Below, one piece after another: positions 1-10,736 of a stretch of DNA of 64,000 nt (its first letter is position 1; each line of letters opens with the position of its first letter). A program made the position numbers and the translations under genes. Under the pieces are notes generated by a model, which had not been told where the DNA came from, made no database searches, and worked only from the letters and a program-made list of their open reading frames with translations. Origin of the DNA: Trichodelitschia bisporula (taxonomy: Eukaryota > Ascomycota > Dothideomycetes > Phaeotrichales > Phaeotrichaceae); assembly GCA_010356995.1 (NCBI GenBank), contig ML996702.1, positions 5,552-69,551 on the forward strand. The letters run 5' to 3'.

Positions 1-2848
1 CTCGCGAGTTCGTGCTCCGATCCTAGACGGTCTGAATGATCTTCCCGTAGCATTTTCGATTGGATTGCAACGACGTGCTCCAAAAGTTTGATCGCCCGGC
101 CTATTCGCCCATCGCGACCGTATGCGCTGGCCAGGCTAAACTCGGAAGCAAGAGTTGCTGCATCATCTTCTCCGGAAATTTCCTTTCTCCATTTGAAAAC
201 TTGCTCAAGCCAGTATATACACTCCCGGAGTCTCCCATCCCACATAAAGAAGTGCCCAAGCAGCTCGCATAGGGTGTAATGGCTGGCCAAGTCTTCGCCC
301 TGAGCAGATTGAGCAACTTTTAACGCGTGGGGCAGGTATTCTCGACACATCGGCATGTTGTCGTAGCTGACCGCAGCATTTGGAAATACACCCGCAAGGT
401 GCTCCACCGCCTTCTTCCTCGCCTCCTCTTTCACCAGGGGATGCTTGTCAAGCCAAATCTTGGTCGCCTTTTGCACGAGTCTGTGCATGTCGTACATGTC
501 ATCATCCCGTTTGGTGAAGAAAGCGTAACCAAGAAGGGTACCAATGGCGCTCACCAAGCGTGCTTTCGTCAGCACTGGAGGCAGGATCGACCTAGGAATC
601 GCCTTTGGCTCGACGTAAGACACGAAGGCGAGGAGATCGGCGGCAGTTTGATCCGTCTGACGAATTTTTTCGAACGACAGTATCCATGTGTTTGCAATGG
701 CGTTCGAAGTGCTCTGGGGTCGTGTAAGGTCGGTGAACTCGGCGCTCATGAGCTCGGACATGTCTTCGTGGGTATTCCTCAGGAGATCCAAATATTCGGA
801 AATGGACACCGGGTTTTTCGTGATGTAGGCTGCTGCTTGTGCGATCGCTAAAGGAATGAACTCCAGTTCAGTCAAGAGCTCGTCTGTGATCGAAGCGCTA
901 CACAGTAACTTTTCCTCTGACAAGGAGTTTCGGAGAAAGTCGAGTGAGTCTTCCTTGCTCATTTGCTTCAATTGAATGATTCCATTACGTGTCAGCTCGG
1001 TTGCGATATGTCGTGTGCGCGTCGTGCAAAGCACCTGGCCGTTCGGGCTTGCCGGAAGAAAATGGGCAACATGCTTGGACTGATCGGGGGACGGAGAAAA
1101 GATATTCGCGTCGTCGACGTTATCAATAATCAAAAGCCAGCGCCCTGCCCTTCCGCCACTTAGATACTCCTTTACCAAGTCCTTCACGTCCTTGTCCTTT
1201 TCTTTCTCTGAAAGGATCGACAACTCCCTTGCGATACTGGAGCAGTCTTGGGTAAAGGTTGCCGCGCTCACAGCGGAAACCCAAAATACAGAGCACTGAG
1301 GATGCTTCTCTTTCACCCAGTAAGCGAACTGCAAGGCGATCTGCGTCTTTCCAGTGCCGCCGAGACCGTGAACTACCAGCATTCGGTTGGCTTTGTCGGC
1401 GAAGAGGCCTTGGACCTTCGCGAGCTCAGCTTTCCTGCCGACGAAGTTTTCGTTTGGTTGAGAGGGAATGAAATAAGTCGCTTTGGGGGCACAATCTTAG
1501 ACATTTAGTCAGGCTGCAAAGCAACTTAGGTTTGACGCTCACCTTTGGATGAGCCATCCATGGCTAGCCGAGGATCCTCAGGCGGTCGAGAACCAATTTC
1601 AGGTGACCGGGCCAAGTCAGTATTAGACGTTGCAATGAATTTAGGGGCTCACTTCACTGGCCTCCAGTGCATCACGGATCGTGTTTAGGACCTTCAGGTA
1701 ATTGGAATCTTGCCTGCTGGTGTATTTGCAAACACCATGATGATCGGCCTGCAAGGACATGTACATTTCCCCGCTACACATAAGTCTAGCCGAGCCTTTG
1801 TCCACGACCTGAACCTTGCCCGGAAACTTCCGGCTCAGTTGGGCGAATAAGGGGGTATCCAGAGTCTCCCAGAAGGACGCAAGAAAAAGCTTGCCCGTGT
1901 GGTGGCGAAAACCTTCGTTAATGGTTTCCAAGGTCTCCGAATTTCGTTCCAGACTGTGCCTAAACTGGGTGTCTGAAAGGACGACTGACACTGAAATGAG
2001 CTTCCCGAGCAATGGGGCCGCGTCAGAGCCGATATGGGGGGTCGACAGAAAGATCATAGCATTGACGGAGGAGCCGATTCGGAGGTATTTTGGGTTGCTT
2101 TGGGCATTTAGGGCATCAATGTATGCTTTTTTCACGACCAACCCTCCCATTGAGTGGGCAACAAACAGAATAGGCACGGCTCCGATTTCGTGGCTTTCGC
2201 CTGTATCATTATTTCGGCTACGAGCCATCAAGGCCAGTAGGTCCATGGCGAAATTCCCAATAGTCTGGTTGTTGGCTTCGGTCGACAGCCAATCCGCGTT
2301 GTAGCCATAGGTGAAAATCCTGGCCTTTTCCATAGCACGCTCTTTCGGAAGCCATTCACCTGGCCAGAAGAGCTCCGGTGTACCGTCTTTGGCCCAGGTT
2401 GCATGGCTTGAACCGCCGAGTCCGTGAACGAATATGATATCCACAGCGGGAGAACCGCTCGGAGCCGCAACGAGGGTTAGGGTGCGCAAGTTTGGTAGCG
2501 ATGTGGGAACAACCGTCTCGCGGCCTGTGGGGCCGGGACTGGATGATGATCGTGGCACGCGCTGCTCGCTGGGCTCGGTGGAGGGCTGGTCGACGGAGGG
2601 ACGGAGTGCAACATGATTATCAGCTGCGCTAGACTCGGTCCCGTCACCGGCTTCATCGCGTTTCTTGCCAGATTTAGGCCTTAGTACGTTCCGAAATTTT
2701 CTCTTGAACACGGTTAGTAAGGACCAAAAGCAATGGTGGAAAAGAGCTCAGATACAGTGAATACAACTGCACCACAAATGGGAGTGAAAAAGGCATACAT
2801 CAGCCTTAAGGAGCAAGGGCAGTTGTAGCGAAGGAGAATACGTACCAT
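1..2848 (-). CDS. NLR-like STAND protein: alpha/beta hydrolase, NB-ARC and TPR (partial, 3' end off window)
   Basis: Fungal NLR-like receptor of the kind linked to non-self recognition and incompatibility. The main 5' exon (2702-1654) encodes a serine-hydrolase domain (PGAP1/DUF676-like) with HGLGGSSHATWA near its start and the nucleophile elbow AHSMGGLVV. A 34-nt exon (1576-1543) and a long open exon (1495 to the edge) encode NB-ARC: P-loop GLGGTGKTQ, Walker B LLIIDNVDD, TTRTRHIA and an MHD-like MHRLVQ. Helical TPR-like sequence follows. Introns 1653-1577 and 1542-1496 keep the frame and have GT...AG ends. No ATG opens the 2702 exon. The nearest candidate is an ATG at 2848-2846 followed directly by a donor GTACGT, with a branch CTAAC and acceptor AAG at 2703, so exon 1 would code for Met only. 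Domain calls are firm; the start is inferred. Confidence 0.85.
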
Positions 2849-4249
2849 GATGGTTCAGAGCTGTGAAGACGCTTCGTTGCTCAGTTTTGAGATGCTGGAG
2901 AGGCGAAAAGCTGATGGGAAATGAACCAGGTCCGCGAGCGACTCACCCTCAGCTGTGGGATTCCTCAGTGCGGGGGGGCTCGGCGCTCCCAGTCCCGTGG
3001 GGGGCTGGGGTAACAGCGTCAAGACATTCTCTGTCTGTCCAGTAACAGCTGCAGTTGGTACCAGCACCGGGGGGCGCAGCCTGACCACCTACAGCCTATC
3101 TCGAGGGACACGCTGTCCCCCAAACCCAGGAGGAGGACCAGTGGGAACTCGCTGGGCGAGAAGCGGAGAGAGGGTAGTAACATGGCAAGCAAAAATGAGT
3201 TAAACGTGGAGCATCATATTGCTCTGAAAACTGAGGTTAACAGTTGGCGGCTTGATGTCAAAACTGAGTAGGATAGGATCGGTATGCAGGGTCTGACGGG
3301 TCGCGCCTGCGCCTGCGCCTGCGCTTGCGCGAGCCCCACTTTCATCTACCCCGCCACTCCAGACTGGACACCACCAGCGATCAGCATTGTTAGACGACGT
3401 TGCATAGAGCTAAGCACCTGTGAACCCGCCCGGTGCTTTCCTTCTTTAAGGCTAGCTGTGCATGGCTTGAATGCCTCGGCATTCGGAGGATGGTTCGCGG
3501 TCCGCTGGAGTTTAGGACCAAATGCTGGAACCTGTAACTGTTGATGGCGGCTTGAGTGGGCGAAAGCATTGATGGAGGGTAGGTGATGTGGGCAACGCTC
3601 AGTCATAGGCAAAGCGCAAGTAAGCTTTTTAAAAGGTTGGAAAGGACAAAGAAGACAGCAGCGTCGCGGGGCCCTCAGCAGTATGTAACAGTAGTCCCAT
3701 ATCGCCTTCCACTGTCCTGGTCAATACCTGCCCCTAGGCCTAGTGTTGACCGTGACTCCCTGCCCAACTCACAGATGGGTCCCTTCCAGGATACAAACGA
3801 TGCCTTCCATACTCATGAGTACCTTAACAGTACTTGCTTGGTGCCTTTGTGCCTTACGTCCCGTCTTTACATCAGCCAGTCCACCATGAAATAGTCGCGA
3901 TTCTAAAGCATATCGGGTTTCTCATCCTACCTATCCACTCGTACAAAGGTAGTCGAAAATTTCCTCCTGCTCCTTCAGCCGTTCAGCGCGAAGCTCGTCA
4001 CTATCGACTGCTTTTGGGGTCGGGCGCGATTGGGTCAGGCGCGCTTGCCTCTCTTTCGAGGACATGAGATATTAGATGGTCGTGCCTAAGGCCATCATGG
4101 ACCACTTGGAGGCGGAACGTAGCATTTATATACCTGTGGTCGCAGGGACAATTGGTTCAAGAGTCCCAAAGCGGACAGAGTGCACTCCAGAAGCCACATG
4201 CGTTGCGTACGTCAGCATGGTGCGTAGTACTACGGTACCAGGCCGAATA
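2849..4249. other. Intergenic stretch, no gene seen
   Basis: Several short ORFs occur but none shows a recognisable domain, codon pattern or splice-supported extension. It should contain the promoter of the NLR-like gene. A short imperfect GCCTGC hexamer run lies at about 3304-3330. Confidence 0.5.
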
Positions 4250-4377
4250 TATGTTAGGGGTCCAAAGTCCACCCAGAAAAGTAATGATTCCTCTCCCGGT
4301 TCACTGGCCATGCCTCACAAAGCGCCGCGGGGGCGGTGTCATTACTTTTCCGGGTGGGTCCTTGGACCCCTAACGTA
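4250..4377. mobile_element. 128-bp MITE-like palindrome
   Basis: Left arm 4250-4287 and right arm 4339-4377 are near-perfect inverted repeats. Both start TAYGTTAGGGGTCC at the outer end and reach GTAATGA at the inner end, differing at only a few bases. The about 51-bp centre has no coding potential. The outer TA could be a TA target-site duplication, as in Tc1/mariner-derived MITEs; that assignment is inference. Confidence 0.7.
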
Positions 4378-4891
4378 CGTAGTACATTAGTGGCGGCTGT
4401 AAAAACTTATGGAACCTTGGAGGGGATGGTAGTGGGATGCTGCCTACGTATTAACTAGTCGTGCCAGTTACGTCAGCCAATCAAGCCCGCTGATGCGGCC
4501 AGTCGTGGAACCCTTGGGAGGTGTGAAGATGCGGACAAGAATCTTTATGTATAAGCACTACTTACAGTCCATATATTAACCACGCAGCGATCCCAAGGCA
4601 GCAGCCGTCGTCCCAACAACCCAAAGGTTTCATCACCCACGCCTTTGAACACATCAGCGAATTTCTTGAAGCCAACGCCTGCATAACACAACTCGGTGCA
4701 TAGTAATGGGGAACATGGGGCTAAGAAACCGTAGCCGCCCAATCATATTATGCATATTCTTTGCATGCTGTTCAACTTATCATTTTGCGACAAGCCGGAA
4801 ATGTTTCAGGAAATGCTTGCGCCCTCAAAAATAGCGGTCCAAGTAGGGATCGTGAGTTTGAAATAGCTGTTTTTGTGTAACTAACCCTGCT
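4378..4891. other. Intergenic stretch, nothing identified
   Basis: No plausible gene, RNA or repeat beyond the flanking elements was recognised. Confidence 0.4.
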
Positions 4892-5128
4892 CTCTGTCAC
4901 GGTGCCAGCGAAGAGCGGTGCAAAAACCATATATTGCTTCGAGACGATGATAAAGAGTTGGAGAAGTAATCTACAAAGATGGGTGTGCAAAAGCATAACT
5001 GCAGTGTGGGGGCTTGGCGCCAGTCGCATGACTGCGCTAGTCCCCATAGGTCACCTCGCTATTGTGCTGCCACCCAGACCACATCATGGCCTGAGGCATC
5101 ACACCGTGTATAGCCAGAACCATGACAC
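4892..5128. repeat. Dispersed repeat, copy 1 of 2 (partner 16390-16623)
   Basis: About 235 bp is shared, in the same orientation, with 16390-16623. Similarity begins at CTGTCACGGTGCCAGCG and ends at CCAGAACCATGACAC. About 15-20 substitutions separate the copies and most are transitions. Both copies stay open in one plus-strand and one minus-strand frame, but no known domain is recognisable. It could be a piece of a larger transposon or a SINE-like unit. Confidence 0.7.
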
Positions 5129-5345
5129 TTATATCCTGCCGGCATCGCTAAAGACCGGCGGACCAATTAGAGAACAGTACTTATTACAGCAACTAGGTAT
5201 TTATTACTGAGCCAACTCATAGGCTCTAGTTGGTCTGCTAGTCCTTGAGGACACCAGTGACGACGCTAGCCGTAAAACAAGTAGTTAATCCCTCCATTCT
5301 TATTCCGATCCGTTATTTCAGTATGCCGAGTACGAAGTTATCCAT

Positions 5346-5540
5346 TCCCTTGTACGGCCCAGATACCGGCCCAGGTACTTGCCCTGTTACTTGCCTAGGT
5401 TCAAATCGCAGTCATTAACCAATTATAGAGCTGGAGTTTAGGCCTGTAATGAATTCTCAGGTTCTGTAACAAATCCTAGCTCTTTAACTGGTCAATAATT
5501 GCGATTTGTACCTGGGCAAGTACATGGGCCGTATAAGGGA
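5346..5540. mobile_element. Foldback MITE, copy 1 of 2 (partner 18770-18987)
   Basis: A long imperfect palindrome. The left end TCCCTTGTACGGCCC is mirrored by GGGCCGTATAAGGGA at the right end. Inside each arm are CCCAGGTAC-type motifs and an arm-matched CAAATCGCA. The centre carries CTGTAACAAATCCTAGCTCT, which recurs with one change in the second copy. It has no coding capacity. Two copies with the same plan in one window support a mobile family. Confidence 0.7.
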
Positions 5541-5624
5541 TTTGAAGGGATATGGAGAAACTGATGGGCTGCGCTAACGTATATGAATAAATTAACTTTG
5601 GGGAATGATAAGGCTAGAGTCCAT

Positions 5625-7053
5625 CTAAAACTCTGCGAGATGCGGCGGCTGCGTAAATTTTATAAGTTCTGGATCTACCAGAAGATGCTTTATATCTTCG
5701 TCGCGTAAGCAGAGTACAACCGTAAGGTCCCCTCTTGGAGTCTGTGGTAGTATGTACATCAAACCCTCTACCGGCGTAAAATGTGGACGACGCACGGCAA
5801 TCGGCAGACCTAGCCTAAAGCCAAAGTCGCATATATAGTAGTTGAACTTCGCCCACGAGCTTAGTATGATATCGCGCGTCCAATCGACCGCGGCGGTCAT
5901 TGAGATGGACGACTTATCCGGCGACCGCGTAAAGACCGCGGCTAGTGCGGCGGTCTGCTTTTTTAAGTCTATCAGGTCCAGAGCTGCAAGAAGGCTAGTA
6001 GCAACATTTGAGATGGGACCAGCGAGCTGCTGTACCGACATCCGGGTGTAGGTCATGTTTTGCGCCGTTCCCATATATGCAGGTGGAATGCCGAAGAGAG
6101 CGCGGGCGTTCATAGGGCGTGCGACCAGGCATACAGCGTTGGGCTCAATACGGTGCGCTCGCGCGCGCATCACGGTCTGCTAAATGTGGGCGCGCTTAGA
6201 GCGTCATCGGTCGAAACAAAGGTGGGTGATGTGGCAGATGGCAGGCTTTTAGCCTGAGAGGCTGCGTCCTTCAACGTGGCGAGCGCACTGGCCGGAAAGG
6301 TAAAGTCGGCCCAGCCGCAGTCGGCGGCCTGAGCGGGCGGGGCGGACTGAACCTTCTGTTCGTTAGATATAGGGCCGTCGCCGATGGAAATAATTTTGCG
6401 GCGGTCGGTATTCCTAAGCTCCAGCTCCTCGTCGGTAAAGGCTGTTCCACTGCATGCCTTGTGCAGTAGCTGGATAACCTAATCTTGGCCAATGCCATCC
6501 ATCGCTCGATGCTCGCTAAGGAACGTGAGAATGATGCCGCCGGTAATGAAATTGAGCTGCACGAGGAATACGGGCAGAATGGGATCATCGCCGGGAAGGC
6601 CTTGAAGAGTGCGCCGCGGGGCAATCATACTCTCATCTAGCGTATGGATGGGAAACTGGGCGTTTTTCAGACCATCTATTATAAGTTCTGAAGTGAGATC
6701 GCGGAACGTCAGAGGAATTTGAGACAGCGGCCGAATTTTGAAGATGCCAGAGTTTCTAGGACTTGCGTCTTCGTTGACCACATGCCCCGTGAGCTATGGG
6801 AACTTGGCCGACAGCTCTGCTAGGCCGTGCTCGAGCTTGCTGATGAATGTCGCACTCTGAGCTGTGCTAGCCGAAAATAGAAGCAGATTTGTGTGTAGAC
6901 TCTAAGCAAAGGCTGCTGGCTAAAGATGTCGAAATAATACTCTTCTATAGCGGGGATTTGAAAGCGGCGTTCAGATGCTCGAGCTCGGATAGCCGTACTG
7001 GAGGATGGCAATTGTTCGGAGACATCAGGTGTTGTTGAGGAAGATATGCGCAA
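5625..7053 (-). pseudogene. HXXXD acyltransferase relic (trichothecene 3-O-acetyltransferase-like)
   Basis: Fragments in order on the minus strand match the transferase family PF02458. The N-terminal piece has LLRVYTQICFYF (about 7053-6870). The middle piece holds the catalytic HXXXD motif as HRAMDG (about 6500). The C-terminal piece has a DFG-type motif, CDFGFRLGLP (about 5830). Reading is broken by TAG at 6794-6796 (after KFP, where the family has Trp), TAG at 6479-6481, TAG at 6180-6182 (before QTVMRARAHR) and at least two frameshifts (about 6870 and 6190). A live enzyme would move an acyl group from CoA onto a secondary-metabolite hydroxyl; this copy cannot make one. The Trp to TAG changes equal CCA to CTA on the other strand, as RIP produces. 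Confidence 0.8.
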
Positions 7054-7350
7054 ATGAGGGAAATGCGGTGACTTGGCTAGGAAATGCGGGGAAGAGCCAA
7101 CCTCGCACGAAACTGTTACGTCTTTGGGGGCCGTGGGGGCCTCGGCGGCGAAGTCTTTACATTGCCGTCACGCATCAGTTGCTCCTGGGAACATCAAAGG
7201 CGGAAAAGCTTTCACTCAGCCGCAGAGAGCTTTAAGGTTCAGTTACTAGATGAAAGGGTTGACATTGGACTCGCAACTCGACCACGAGAAAGCAAAACAA
7301 GCACGCGCCATAAGAAGTGAACACCCAGCAAAACGCACCACTAGCAAAGC
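7054..7350. other. Gap between two pseudogenes
   Basis: No gene seen. It would have been the intergenic region between the ferric reductase 3' end and the acyltransferase 5' end, both on the minus strand. Confidence 0.4.
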
Positions 7351-9452
7351 TCACCACAAAAAGGCATCTACTTCAAGCTCAAATACCATTCTTCCGCCGC
7401 GCCTAAGACCTGCAACGGTTTCCCGAACGGCGTCGCACATACCGCCTGGCCCGCAGACAACGACACCGACCCGCTTGTACCCGGCCTCTGCCTCGCTCCG
7501 TAACAACCCGTCAAGATTTAGACGCCCGCCAACGACAATTTCCTTCTCCACGTCCTCCTACACGCCTACCAGCTCCTCCAGCAGCGGCCGCGCGCTCTTT
7601 CTCATGCTCCACGCCAGCTTGGCGTTGGGATGGCGCGCGCACCTACTCAACGAGCCCGGTGATACCAACTCCGCCGCCAATCAGCACGACGCGGTCGCAC
7701 TTAAGGATGTCCGAAGCCGGACTGTGTCGGTAAGGTCCGTCAACCAGTGCCAGTACGTATCCAGCCCTCAAACGCTGTGTCAAGCCGCCGTGTTTCTTAA
7801 CGAGAAATGACAGGCCGGCCGTACTCGGTCGCGACACGTCTACAGCGGTCACCTTTCCAGCCGACTTCTCCGCATCGGACGAGTGCGTCGGTGATGGCGG
7901 CGTAAGAGCATGCCTCTAGCGACTGAAAGCGGCCGTCAAGCTGACTGAAAAGGGGTGGTTCTCCCACGGCCGCAGCCGATTGACGGTCGGAAAGTATACC
8001 TACGCCGTAGGCCTGGGTGCGCTGGCCCAGTGGATGCAGGGAATGTCGATGCGTACATGCTGTCCCACGTCCGTGACGACCGCTTGCCGCACACCATTCT
8101 TGCCCACACTTAACACACGTACGAGCCGGTCGAAGAACCACACCGCCGACGCCGCGTACAGCCAAATGAGATGAAGGCAGTGGCTAAAGCGATAGATGAT
8201 GTGATACCAGCATCCAACGATAGCAAAAACGCATATCACAATTTGCAGCACTAGAAACAGCTCGTGGAAAAGCTGATGAAAATATAGATGGCTCAGCACG
8301 ATCATCGCAACCGTCAAGACCGTCACCACGATGCCCTACTGCTAGTACGGCGTCGCCTGGTCCGTTTTATAGGCGCCTGTGTTGCTGTAGAGCCCTAGTA
8401 GCACGATGCTGTAAACAATAACATGCAGCGCACAGACACGCGCAATTCAGCGGTACAGCAGTAGGTCCGTCCGATACGACCAGTTAGTAATCCAAAGCAG
8501 GAAGTTGTTCCGACCGGAAAAGAAAATCCCCAGCGGCAGTAGGCCGTACCCAATGTGCCCTATGCGGTACTTAATGTACGCGAGGACCTCCGCCTTGGGC
8601 CTAACGCCCTATGAGTGCGGCTGGGCGCTGTGATAGTTGACGCAGCTGAGGTTCCGGTTTAGTGCAAAGAAATGGAAGTTGTGCAGCGCCTGTCCGACCG
8701 TTGGTGCGTTGCCCAGCAACTAGGGCAACGGCCGGATGTGCTACGAGCCGATGATTGAGGGATAGACGAGATATGGTTTGATCTTGTTGGGGGCAGACGA
8801 CACGTACGGAAGACCTGCGAGCAGCGTGAAGAAAGATGGGAATGCCAAAGCCTAGTGAGAGCAGGACGAAGCTGGCGCCGTTAGTCTTTGCAACTCTGGA
8901 TCGGGACCAATGGACGACAGGCCACTCATATGTATCGTGGCTACAGCTTCTCCATACTGGACACGACAATGATGAAGCGGTTCTGCTGGGTCTCGGCGGC
9001 GTCACCGACCCGCATCGTCTCCATCAGCATTTCGTGGGCGCTGGCGTTGAACAGGACGGTCGGCAGCTCCGCAACGGCTCATAGCGACGTGCTGCAGTCC
9101 CACTTTGTGACAACCTTCACGTCGCCAACCCTCTCCTTCGCCCAGAATGCCTCCCGGCGCCAGTTAGGGATGGTTCCGTGCACTTTGAGTTGATCCACTC
9201 TACTACGCTCGTCGGGAACGGCGTGCTTTCGGCCTGGCACTTCGCAGATGCCGCGCCCCCGGCCATGTGTCCAGGCACTCCGGCTTCCGACGGACACATG
9301 AACATTGCGCTGGAAAAGACGTTGAAGCAGGCGAACATGTAGGATAGCATCCACATGTCGTTGCCATAGCCCGGAAACTGAAATACTACAGGCACCGCTC
9401 CGAGCGCTAGTGTAATGAGTGAGAGCAAAATGTGCAGCTTTATGGCAACCAT
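7351..9452 (-). pseudogene. Ferric/cupric reductase relic (FRE-type)
   Basis: The order of pieces fits a plasma-membrane ferric reductase. A signal peptide starts at 9452 (MVAIKLHILLSLITLALG). Next come the Cys-containing ectodomain (GYGNDMW, then HMAGG) and the transmembrane ferric-reductase region with ELFLVLQIV and CWYHIIYRF. FAD binding is marked by PWENHPFS, NAD(P) binding by VVLIGGGVGITG, and the terminal motif is VVVCGPGGMCD followed by FELEVDAF. It is interrupted by TAG at 8720-8722, 8342-8344 and 8336-8338, a TGA near 8449, other stops and several frameshifts (about 9160, 9000 and 7690). Three or four of the stops sit where Trp is expected, consistent with G:C to A:T decay. It would have reduced Fe3+ or Cu2+ outside the cell. 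Inactive as it stands. Confidence 0.85.
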
Positions 9453-10387
9453 GAAATGAGCTATGCGCTCGAAGTGCGTTACAGCATGCACTTTGGAGAA
9501 CGGTTTGTCTCGATATGTTCTCGATATGTGGAACATGGAGTGACGGGATGCGGTTCGCGTGGCAGTCGGCAAGGCTAACAGGCCTCATTTTTTCTATTGG
9601 TCGAGCGGCAGCAGATCAGCCTCCGTAGGATTCATGCAGTCTCTACCCCTACCGTACATCATGCTTCTCCGCGAACCAGGCGCTCATATTATTAACGCTT
9701 CAACTTGGCAGACTTTGCGTGCGCTAATTTGCGCGCGTAGATGTGAAGCTTGATCAAGCGCCAACTGCTTGTGCTGTCTGTGGCAAATTTCCGTCCGGCT
9801 GCTCAGCTGCTCAAATGCCCTCCGTACATGTATGAGTCGGTCAGTATTGCATCTTGCAAGACCCTGAAGGTGATGCGGGGCAATGGGAACAAATGTCAGC
9901 GGTCATGCTGGCAGAGGAGCTGTCCTAAAGTCCGCACCATTGCCGCTATCCGTTTGCCACGACATGGTAGCATGCAAAGGCCAAAGCAAAGGGAATGGGT
10001 TTTGGAGGGTACCTTGGACGCGGCCTTTCTTCTGGTGCTCGGCCCTTATCAAAACTCTCTAGCTGTGGCTCCCCACGGCCGACGACTGCGGCAAGCCGGT
10101 GGGGTTCTCGTCCCGTTTCCGAGATACTGCGGCACAGCCGCCCAAAGTGCGGCGTAGATCTCCACAGAGTAGATATATTGCAACACCTCTCCGGAGCCAT
10201 CAAATTAACAAACTTTGCTCAATTCCACTCTTACTGCGTCCAAATTCGGTTCGGGATGCTTCTACTGCGCCGCAACATTGGTGTCGCCGCATTTCTCAAA
10301 GGTCGTCTAAGGGACGTGGACCATCTCCGCGCGTTTATAGACAGCCCGAAGCCAGTCCAAGCCGTTCTGCACACTCCACTCGTCAAC
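9453..10387. other. Upstream region between the ferric reductase relic and the cysteine-rich gene
   Basis: Short overlapping ORFs only, with no domain recognised. It should hold the promoter of the plus-strand gene at 10388. Confidence 0.4.
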
Positions 10388-10736
10388 ATGAAAATCACAC
10401 TCCTCTCCTTGCCTTCCCTGGCGCTGGCCATTACTCTCGGGGCGGATCCGGTACGCATCATTCCATTTTCCATTGCACATTCTGACCTCTTAGCGTATGA
10501 TGCAAGCGGGCACTCCCCCTACGCCGTTTGGCCTTACCAAAAATGTAAGTCGAATCCGACGGCCAGCTCTTCTAGAACTAATAGCCCAGGCCGCATGCAT
10601 GAACCTTTTCTGCACACTTGAACCTAATGTCTGCAACGGTGCGATTGATGCGTGGGGCGCCTGTGGGGAGTGTAATGGCTTCGGCTGCATCGGGCTCGGA
10701 GAACGTAAGTGTCCAGGAGGGGCGCGCGAATGTTAG
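10388..10736 (+). CDS. Small secreted protein with eight cysteines (putative effector)
   Basis: Three exons: 10388-10450, 10494-10544 and 10590-10736. Both introns (43 and 45 nt) have GTACGC or GTAAGT donors, TAG or CAG acceptors and CTGAC or CTAAT branch sites. They join to an 86-residue protein. Residues 1 to about 18 form a signal peptide (MKITLLSLPSLALAITLG). All eight cysteines lie in the last 48 residues, at about 41, 46, 53, 63, 66, 71, 79 and 86, and the last residue is Cys. No known fold is recognised. Size, secretion signal and even cysteine number fit apoplastic effectors or antimicrobial-type proteins. The gene sits inside decayed, repeat-rich DNA yet has no stop or frameshift. 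An internal GTAAGT near 10704 could allow another 3' end. Confidence 0.6.
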
